NCBI GenBank assembly: GCA_035438705.1
Contig: DAORIV010000002.1
Span: 1 to 64,000, forward strand
DNA from: C7867-006 sp035438705
Lineage (GTDB): Bacteria; Patescibacteriota; Minisyncoccia; Phycocordibacterales; DATDWN01
DNA length: 64,000 bases
Direction of reading: 5' to 3'
The position numbers were made by a program, and so were the translations under genes. Below the pieces are notes generated by a model that was not told the origin of the DNA, searched no databases, and saw nothing but the letters and a program-made list of their open reading frames with translations. Positions within the stretch are counted from its first letter, which is position 1. Each line of letters opens with the position of its first letter. Below are positions 59,208 through 64,000 of the stretch, piece by piece.

Positions 59208-60455
59208 ATGAAAACAAAAAATTTATTGGGTGGAAATGTTTTAATGGGGGTAATGTTTACAGCTATAGTAGTTGCTATATATTCTTTTACAGCAGGAACT
59301 GCTTTAGCTGCCACAGTACCAAATGTTGATACTGTAATAAAGAATGGAAGTAACTCTACAATTACTTCTGCATCAATAGGTACAAGTGTTAGAGCTCAAA
59401 CAACTGTAGCTTCTAGTACAGGACCAGTTGCTCTTGGAACAGTTGATTTTAGTTTATATGGTAATACAACATGTTCTGGAACAGCTTCAGTTCAACAAGG
59501 AGTATTGTTGGATAGTGGGGTGGCAAATTCTGCAACCACAACAGTTGGAAGTAACGGACTTTCTTATAAGGTTTTCTATGGAGGACAAGGTGATGTGTAT
59601 GCATCTACAACAAGTCCTTGTGTCTCACTTACTGCAACAAGTGGAACTGTTGGAGTGAACACAACACTTTCAAATACACAAATAACAGTCGGTGGTAGTG
59701 TTTCTCAAAATGCTACTCTTTCAGGAGTTACAGCAAATGCAACAGGGACAGTCGCATATGCAGTTTATACAAACAACTCTTGTACTGCTGACAAAGTAGA
59801 TGCAGGAACTAAATCAGTTTCAAATGGTGTAGTTTCTAGTTCTAATTCAATTCAATTTAATACTGTGGGGACAAGATATTTCCAAGCAGTATATTCTGGA
59901 GATCAATTTAACTCAGGTGCAACTGGAACATGTCAAACTTTTGCAGTTATAGGTTCTCCATCTGAGCCAAACCCAGTTCCAGTAGGTAGTGGAGCAATAT
60001 CAGGAACAGTATTTAACGATGCGAACAAAAACAAAGTTAAGGATGGCAGTGAAAATGGTATTTCTGGAGTTACAATAAAACTTTATGACAGATCAATATG
60101 GTGGAATTGGAAATCTAGATGGAATACAAATACAATATCAAAAACTGTAACAACAGATAGTAATGGAAACTATTCATTCAGTTCACTTCCAGATGGTATC
60201 TATGCAGTAGAAGAAATAATTCCTACAGGATGGAAACAAACTTCAAGTGATTTCAGATGGGTACTCATACTAAGTGGTAAATCAGTAACTAATTTGAATT
60301 TTGCAAATATTTCAAAGACAAACAATAGTAATGCAACATCAACTCCTGCGAAAAATGATGATAAAAAAGAAAAGAAAGAAGAAAAGCGTGAAGAACAAAA
60401 ACAAAAGAAAATTAATAAACTTGAAGAAAAAATAAAAAAGATAAAGGATAGATAA
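59208..60455 (+). CDS. Secreted surface protein with Ig-like repeats and SdrD-B domain
   Basis: The 415-residue protein has a signal peptide (about 1-35), two Ig-like beta repeats (about 45-145 and 150-250, each with Cys pairs and TVAYAVYTNNSC-type strands), and a Cna/SdrD-B domain (about 265-365: SGTVFNDANKNKVKDGSENGI, then GNYSFSSLPDGIYAVEE). It ends in a long Lys/Glu-rich helix (about 380-415). SdrD-B domains form calcium-stabilised stalks in surface proteins. The charged tail lacks a sorting motif, so the mode of anchoring is unclear. Adhesion to a host or other cell is plausible for a CPR bacterium. Confidence 0.88.
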   Translation: MKTKNLLGGNVLMGVMFTAIVVAIYSFTAGTALAATVPNVDTVIKNGSNSTITSASIGTSVRAQTTVASSTGPVALGTVDFSLYGNTTCSGTASVQQGVLLDSGVANSATTTVGSNGLSYKVFYGGQGDVYASTTSPCVSLTATSGTVGVNTTLSNTQITVGGSVSQNATLSGVTANATGTVAYAVYTNNSCTADKVDAGTKSVSNGVVSSSNSIQFNTVGTRYFQAVYSGDQFNSGATGTCQTFAVIGSPSEPNPVPVGSGAISGTVFNDANKNKVKDGSENGISGVTIKLYDRSIWWNWKSRWNTNTISKTVTTDSNGNYSFSSLPDGIYAVEEIIPTGWKQTSSDFRWVLILSGKSVTNLNFANISKTNNSNATSTPAKNDDKKEKKEEKREEQKQKKINKLEEKIKKIKDR

Positions 60456-60460
60456 AAAAT

Positions 60461-60493
60461 AAAAAACCACTCAACGATGAGTGGTTTTTTATT
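60461..60493 (+). terminator. Terminator of the surface-protein gene
   Basis: AAAAAACCACTCA-ACGA-TGAGTGGTTTTTT. Confidence 0.9.
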
Positions 60494-60500
60494 GCATTGA

Positions 60501-60535
60501 AAAAGGCCGGCCCGCTCTGTAGGGGGTCGGCCTTT
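60501..60535 (-). terminator. Terminator of the 60554-60742 gene
   Basis: On the minus strand AAAGGCCGACCC pairs with GGGCCGGCCTTTTT (near-perfect), a strong GC-rich hairpin. Confidence 0.82.
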
Positions 60536-60553
60536 GTTCTCGGTCGATGAACT

Positions 60554-60742
60554 TCAGTTCATCTGTGCGAGGCGGAGCTCCTCCGCTTCCTCGGCTCGGC
60601 CGTGTCGTGCGAGCCAGTTCACCCTGGCCATGATGTCCCGTTCCGTCATACGACGCTGGGGCATCTGCTTGATGCGACCGCCGTCGACGAATGACGGGAC
60701 GAGGACACGACCATCCGAAAGAACCATCATCTGCTGTGCCAT
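60554..60742 (-). CDS. 62-residue GC-rich protein (SD-type cassette)
   Basis: This small basic/acidic-balanced protein reads MAQQMMVLSDGRVLVPSF, then QRRMTERDIMARVNWLARHGRAEEAEELRLA, suggesting a beta hairpin followed by helices. No family is recognised. GC content is strikingly high for this genome (codons CGC, GGC, GCG, GAC). An AAGGAGGTG ribosome-binding site precedes the ATG and a consensus promoter lies upstream. The terminator is equally GC-rich. Confidence 0.72.
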   Translation of the reverse strand: MAQQMMVLSDGRVLVPSFVDGGRIKQMPQRRMTERDIMARVNWLARHGRAEEAEELRLAQMN

Positions 60743-60762
60743 TGGGCACCTCCTTATATAAT

Positions 60763-60791
60763 ATATTATCATATTATATACAAAATGTCAA
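60763..60791 (-). promoter_or_regulatory. Promoter of the 60554-60742 gene
   Basis: Minus strand: -35 TTGACA (60786-60791), 17-nt spacer, -10 TAATAT (60763-60768). Confidence 0.7.
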
Positions 60792-60825
60792 GTAGTTATT
60801 TTTCATTTATTCTTTCGGATAGTAC

Positions 60826-60834
60826 TTTTCCACA
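60826..60834 (+). promoter_or_regulatory. DnaA-box-like site before the lexA operon
   Basis: TTTTCCACA differs from the DnaA consensus at one position. Its significance is uncertain. Confidence 0.25.
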
Positions 60835-60852
60835 GTTTTATATATTGTTTTG

Positions 60853-60882
60853 TTGACTGGTGAACTCTAGTTCACTTATAAT
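60853..60882 (+). promoter_or_regulatory. lexA operon promoter with palindromic operator
   Basis: -35 TTGACT (60853-60858), 18-nt spacer, -10 TATAAT (60877-60882). The spacer holds GTGAACT-CT-AGTTCAC (60860-60875), a 7-bp inverted repeat, placed where LexA would block RNA polymerase. It is probably the LexA (SOS) operator, as autoregulation is typical of lexA. Confidence 0.7.
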
Positions 60883-60933
60883 AAACACATAACAAAACCA
60901 GGGTTAAATAATTATTAATTTAATATTATAAAA

Positions 60934-61125
60934 ATGACACAATTAAATTTAGAGAAAACACTTAGGGCACAATTACAAGTATTAAATGATATTATTGATA
61001 GAAAGATAGTAAGAGGTTTGTCATACAGCAGAGAAGCTAAGGAACACAAATATTTACTAAAAAGAATTGAGGACTTAAAAAGGGACAGGGTTAATTGGTC
61101 ATTTAGAAATTTATCATTAGTATAA
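60934..61125 (+). CDS. 63-residue charged helical protein, first gene of the lexA operon
   Basis: This small, highly charged and helical protein (AQLQVLNDIIDRKIVRGLSYS, EHKYLLKRIEDLKRDRV) is possibly a coiled coil. No family is recognised. It starts after the SOS-type promoter and ends 4 nt before lexA, so it is probably co-regulated with it. It lacks an SD and has core codon use. Confidence 0.55.
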   Translation: MTQLNLEKTLRAQLQVLNDIIDRKIVRGLSYSREAKEHKYLLKRIEDLKRDRVNWSFRNLSLV

Positions 61126-61129
61126 TAAT

Positions 61130-61711
61130 ATGTCTGACGAAAGATATTCACTATATAGAGACAAGATACTGGCCTTTTACAGAACCAACAGACGTATGCC
61201 TGGCTATAAAGAAATAATGTCTCTAGTTGGTTTTAAATCTAAGAATGCTGTTTATAAACTCATCAACAAACTAGTTGAAGATGAGGTGGTAGATAAAGAC
61301 AGTAATGGTAAACTGACTCCACTAAAAATATTTGGCGAGACTCCATTACTTGGTCTTGTAGAAGCTGGTATTCCTACAACTGTTGATCAGGATAATACCG
61401 AGTCACTCAGTTTAGATGAATACTTAATAGGCAGAAACAAAAACTCAACTTACTTATTAGAAGTGAAGGGAGATTCAATGATTGATGAAGGTATTCGTGA
61501 AGGTGATTTAGTTTTGGTTGAAAGAAGAGGAGATCCAAAAGACGGCGATATAGTCATTGCAGAAGTAGATGGAGGTTGGACAATGAAATATTTTAAGAAA
61601 AAGGGAAATACAGTTTACCTAAAACCCGCTAACAAAAACTATGCACCGATATATCCAGCATACGACCTTAAGATAGCAGCGATAGTGCGTGGCGTTATCA
61701 GAAAATATTAA
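61130..61711 (+). CDS. lexA: LexA repressor (SOS regulator, self-cleaving)
   Basis: The 193-residue protein has an N-terminal winged helix (about 1-65; PGYKEIMSLVGFKSKNAVYKLI) that binds DNA and a C-terminal S24 peptidase domain. The cleavage site is Ala79-Gly80 (LVEAG), the catalytic Ser116 lies in KGDSM and Lys153 in TMKYFKK. DNA damage with RecA filaments triggers cleavage and opens the SOS regulon. It fits the operator upstream. Short genes without promoters follow. Confidence 0.95.
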   Translation: MSDERYSLYRDKILAFYRTNRRMPGYKEIMSLVGFKSKNAVYKLINKLVEDEVVDKDSNGKLTPLKIFGETPLLGLVEAGIPTTVDQDNTESLSLDEYLIGRNKNSTYLLEVKGDSMIDEGIREGDLVLVERRGDPKDGDIVIAEVDGGWTMKYFKKKGNTVYLKPANKNYAPIYPAYDLKIAAIVRGVIRKY

Positions 61712-62001
61712 TGAAAAAGATTTATAGGTTTAAGGCTGGTGTATGGCTGTGGCCAGGTGTAGGTGGCTGGCATTTTGTAAATGTTCCAGAAAAGATAAGT
61801 AATGAAATAAGGGAAAAGTATGGTAAGGGTATGGTAAAAGTTGTTGTAAAAGTTGGGAACACTAAATGGGGAACTTCACTTTTTCCGTATAGAAATCCAA
61901 AGGGGGATTTTGGTTATCTTATTTCAATCAAAAAAATCGTGAGAAAAAAGGAAGAAATTTCTGAAGGTGATATAATTGAATTAAGTTTTAAAATTTCATG
62001 A
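61711..62001 (+). CDS. DUF1905 domain protein
   Basis: The 96-residue protein matches DUF1905: the start KIYRFKAGVWLWPGVGGWHFVNVP, the central KVGNTKWGTSLFPY and the GDFGYLISIKK strand. It is a small beta fold of unknown function. The ATG overlaps the lexA stop by 1 nt, so it belongs to the lexA operon, perhaps co-induced by DNA damage. Confidence 0.85.
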   Translation: MKKIYRFKAGVWLWPGVGGWHFVNVPEKISNEIREKYGKGMVKVVVKVGNTKWGTSLFPYRNPKGDFGYLISIKKIVRKKEEISEGDIIELSFKIS

Positions 62002-62249
62002 GAATAACTGTTAAGGCAAAACCCAATTCTAAAAAATCAATGGTCATCAAGGCGATGCAAACGCCATTACCCTTTGTACAACAAGAACAAGACACATATT
62101 TTGTTTATACAACTGAACCACCTATCGATGGTAAGGCAAATAAAGCTGTGACAGAACTACTGGCAGACTATTTTGATGTTTCAAAGTCACAAGTAGTATT
62201 GGTATCGGGGCTTACAAATAAAAATAAGATATTTGATATAGTAATCTAA
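61998..62249 (+). CDS. DUF167/YggU family protein
   Basis: The 83-residue protein has the DUF167 pattern VKAKPNSKKSMV, DGKANKAVTELLADYFDV and VVLVSGLTNKNKIF. Its function is unknown. It overlaps the preceding gene by 4 nt and the following one by 1 nt, so translation of this operon is tightly coupled. Confidence 0.9.
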   Translation: MRITVKAKPNSKKSMVIKAMQTPLPFVQQEQDTYFVYTTEPPIDGKANKAVTELLADYFDVSKSQVVLVSGLTNKNKIFDIVI

Positions 62250-62755
62250 TGAAAAAAGTAAAAGTTAACAACAAAATGCAGAAGGGCTACACTTATGAAC
62301 TAGTTGAGCCTATGGGTAAGAATTTTCATAAGGATTTTAAACCAGAGTTGACTCCAAAACAAATGCTAGTACTAGGAGTTTTTGGTGGAAAGTATATGAC
62401 AGATGTGGCTAAAACTGATGAATACCCAAAAGATTGGTGGACCAAAGCAAAGTTGTGCAGCGAGAAACATGATCCAAAAATAAATTTTTTTGGAGTTAAT
62501 GCTAGCCAACCTCTTTCTGTGTGGCAAAAAAAGGGATGGATAAACGAGCAAGATCCACGCGGATGGTTTGAGTGGTATTGTCGTTACTATATGGGCAGAA
62601 GGACAAGTGATGATGAAAGACAAATGAAACGTTGGAAGGCAATAAGAAGACATATAGCACAGATAACATTAAACTGTTCACCTGGAGATTATTCTTGTCA
62701 CACAAAACAAAGACAGGCAGTACTACATTGGGCATATGATGCAAGAAAACTTTAA
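62249..62755 (+). CDS. Conserved-looking aromatic-rich protein of unknown function
   Basis: The 168-residue protein is rich in Trp, Tyr and Arg (DWWTKAKLC, FEWYCRYYMGRRTSDDER, WKAIRRHIAQITLNC) and ends with a helical part. I have seen similar proteins called uncharacterised but cannot give a family. There is no signal or transmembrane segment. It is the last gene of the lexA operon. Confidence 0.65.
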   Translation: MKKVKVNNKMQKGYTYELVEPMGKNFHKDFKPELTPKQMLVLGVFGGKYMTDVAKTDEYPKDWWTKAKLCSEKHDPKINFFGVNASQPLSVWQKKGWINEQDPRGWFEWYCRYYMGRRTSDDERQMKRWKAIRRHIAQITLNCSPGDYSCHTKQRQAVLHWAYDARKL

Positions 62756-62765
62756 TAGGATATAG

Positions 62766-62882
62766 AAATTCTGCTCTACATATATTTTCTATCGCCGGAA
62801 TAATTTTCTGTTGAAAATTTTCCTCGCCCTCGTCTTTTCACGGATTCCGGGATGCGCTATAAAATATATGTATCGCAGATTT
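62766..62882 (+). repeat. Stem-loop element family T1, copy d
   Basis: AAATTCTGC (62766-62774) pairs with GCAGATTT (62875-62882, imperfect). ACATATATTTTCTAT (62778-62792) pairs with ATAAAATATATGT (62859-62871). The loop is the T1 core: GGAATAATTTTCTG, TTGAAAATTTTC, TCGCCCTCG and CACGGATTCCGGGATG. It starts 10 nt after the upstream stop. Confidence 0.75.
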
Positions 62883-62899
62883 AGTAATGCTTATCAAAT

Positions 62900-63187
62900 A
62901 TGAAAATAGAAATTAAAACATTTGCAGAACGGGTAAAAGAGGTGGTAAGAAAAATACCAAAAGGTAAGACCATGTCTTATGGTGAGGTTGCAAAATATGC
63001 TGGAAGTCCAGGTGCTTCGCGGGCAGTAGGGAGTATTATGAAAAATAATTTTGATAAAACAGTTCCTTGTCATCGTGTCATACGTTCGGATGGTAAAATT
63101 GGAGACTATAACCGAGGGGGTTCTGAGAAAAAGTTAAAACTCCTCATTTCTGAAGGGGCTTTTAAAGGTAAAACTACAGGAGTATAA
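62900..63187 (+). CDS. ogt: Methylated-DNA-cysteine methyltransferase, C-terminal domain only
   Basis: The 95-residue protein is the DNA-binding/active-site domain of O6-alkylguanine-DNA alkyltransferase, with KTMSYGEVAKYAGSPGASRAVG and the active-site PCHRV (Cys near residue 55). The N-terminal domain is absent, as in small stand-alone forms. It transfers alkyl groups from damaged guanine to its own Cys and is consumed once. The Cys is present, unlike in alkyltransferase-like proteins with Trp at that place. Confidence 0.92.
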   Translation: MKIEIKTFAERVKEVVRKIPKGKTMSYGEVAKYAGSPGASRAVGSIMKNNFDKTVPCHRVIRSDGKIGDYNRGGSEKKLKLLISEGAFKGKTTGV

Positions 63188-63218
63188 TATAGGGGATTAT
63201 TAAACCATTAAAAACAAA

Positions 63219-63776
63219 ATGAATAACAAAATAATTGCTGGGGTATTGGGTGTTGTAGTTGTTATAGGAGGGGCTTTCTTCTTTATGGGCAACAATGAAA
63301 GTGCAAGTACTGGAGAAAACCCTCAGAATTCTATTGCTGTGGGTGAACCTAATCCATCTACACCTACGGAAGAAAACTCTGGAAAGAAGATGTCTTTTGA
63401 TGCTTTTCTTAAACAAGGTGGATCATATGTTTGTACTGTAAACCAATCCGTTGAAGGAATTGATAGTAAGGGAACGGTATATATAGACAAAGGAAATATT
63501 AGAGGAGACTTTAATACGAGTGTTGCCGGCATGAATGTGGATACATATTTTATTGTTAAAGATAAATATACTTACACATGGTCTAGTATGATGCCTGGAA
63601 AAGGCTTTAAAGCACCGGTAAGTACTGGAGGAAGTGGAGATACTTCTACTGGAACATCGGGACAATATTCATTTAATGCTGAACAAATCGGTGACTATGA
63701 TTGTAAGGCATGGAGTGTGGATGCATCAAAATTTACACTTCCAAGTGGGGTAACATTTACAGAAGTTAAAAATTAA
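63219..63776 (+). CDS. Membrane-anchored secreted protein of unknown function
   Basis: An N-terminal hydrophobic helix (about 5-24) and a Pro/Ser/Thr-rich linker (about 28-55) precede a beta-rich domain (about 57-185) with three Cys (VCTVNQS, DYDCKAW and others) and a KGTVYIDKGNIRGDF strand pair. I recognise no family. The domain is outside the membrane by topology. No SD is visible. Confidence 0.7.
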   Translation: MNNKIIAGVLGVVVVIGGAFFFMGNNESASTGENPQNSIAVGEPNPSTPTEENSGKKMSFDAFLKQGGSYVCTVNQSVEGIDSKGTVYIDKGNIRGDFNTSVAGMNVDTYFIVKDKYTYTWSSMMPGKGFKAPVSTGGSGDTSTGTSGQYSFNAEQIGDYDCKAWSVDASKFTLPSGVTFTEVKN

Positions 63777-63793
63777 TAACTAAATAATATATT

Positions 63794-64000
63794 ATGTTAA
63801 GTATAATTTTAGCGTCAGTACTTGCATTTGTTTTCGGAGCGTTCTGGTTTACAGTTTTGTTTGGTAAAAAGTGGGCGAAGTTAATGGATTTCAACCCTGC
63901 AAGTGAAGAAAAGTATAAAAATATGGGAATGAAAAAGCCTCTAGTCCTGAATTTTCTTTCAAACTTACTCATTGTTGGTGTGGTGTACTGGCTAGCCCCT
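63794..64000 (+). CDS. DUF1761-like membrane protein, N-terminal part
   Basis: The frame stays open to the right edge. Visible are helix 1 (residues 3-20, IILASVLAFVFGAFWFTVLF), a short polar loop with GKKW and helix 2 (about 52-69). This is the pattern of DUF1761 proteins. The assignment rests on the first 69 residues only. Confidence 0.6.
   Translation, partial: MLSIILASVLAFVFGAFWFTVLFGKKWAKLMDFNPASEEKYKNMGMKKPLVLNFLSNLLIVGVVYWLAP

Noticed and set aside
59428..59658. 76-codon frame inside the surface-protein gene
   Set aside because: It is an out-of-frame shadow in repeat-rich coding sequence without start signals.
15364..62882. T1 copies as CRISPR repeats
   Set aside because: Copies are tens of kilobases apart, are palindromic and lack spacers. 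No cas gene is present.

Overview
The window reads as part of a small, AT-rich genome of the Candidate Phyla Radiation (Patescibacteria), most likely a parcubacterial lineage. The support is the pared-down housekeeping set and the shortened versions of widely conserved proteins: a threonyl-tRNA synthetase without its N-terminal domains, a two-subunit phenylalanyl-tRNA synthetase that lacks appendages, a short EF-Ts, and a compact SMC with no visible hinge. There is no amino-acid or nucleotide biosynthesis in view. The lineage is inferred from gene content, since no 16S rRNA is present.

Layout. 1-4.7 kb: the tail of a Y-family DNA polymerase, a DUF2202 protein, a secreted orphan, VOC and SRPBCC proteins and a coiled-coil metalloprotease. 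4.7-6.9 kb: two tandem sigma-70-family factors. 6.9-13.2 kb: cyclophilin, an RRM protein, a DUF192 protein and class I ribonucleotide reductase nrdA-nrdB. 13.2-21.8 kb: carbon metabolism (gap, rpiB, rpe, split transketolase, PfkB kinase, class II aldolase, FAD-linked oxidase). 22-27.5 kb: L25, a cell-wall hydrolase, an S9 peptidase, an acyltransferase and L31. 27.7-45.8 kb: translation and replication (prfA, rpsB, tsf, tRNA-Thr, pheST, gyrB, thrS, dnaE, rnhB, rpmF). 45.9-54.2 kb: RNA processing and chromosome genes (nusB-Nudix fusion, rnc, smc, rnr, rpsP, a KH protein, trmD). 54.6-64 kb: a PIF1-like helicase, envelope proteins, a lexA operon, an alkyltransferase-like protein and hypotheticals.

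Two expression styles are interleaved. Core genes generally lack Shine-Dalgarno (SD) sequences, and at least ten have a -10 box ending exactly 6 nt before the start codon, as expected for leaderless mRNAs. Scattered between them are about a dozen small orphan genes that look different: higher GC, a different codon choice, a strong SD, a sigma-70-like promoter (often TTGACA or TTGACT at -35) and usually their own terminator hairpin. The two tandem sigma factors are written in this second style. The result resembles a dispersed set of moron-like single-gene cassettes.

The second unexplained layer is a set of large intergenic stem-loop elements. Nearly all begin at, or within about 30 nt of, the stop codon of the upstream gene. 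At least three families recur (cores near 15.4/21.8/46.8/62.8 kb; 17.7/35.2 kb; 27.6/38.0/50.3 kb). Within a family the loops are conserved while the stem sequences differ but stay complementary. A fourth, 219-nt branched structure precedes rplY. They may be structured RNAs, unusual 3'-end elements or mobile palindromes.

Two 100-N gaps are present (44836-44935 and 50513-50612). The first is an assembly artefact inside rnhB: a 55-nt sequence is repeated exactly on both sides. The second removes the 3' end of rnr and of a facing small gene.
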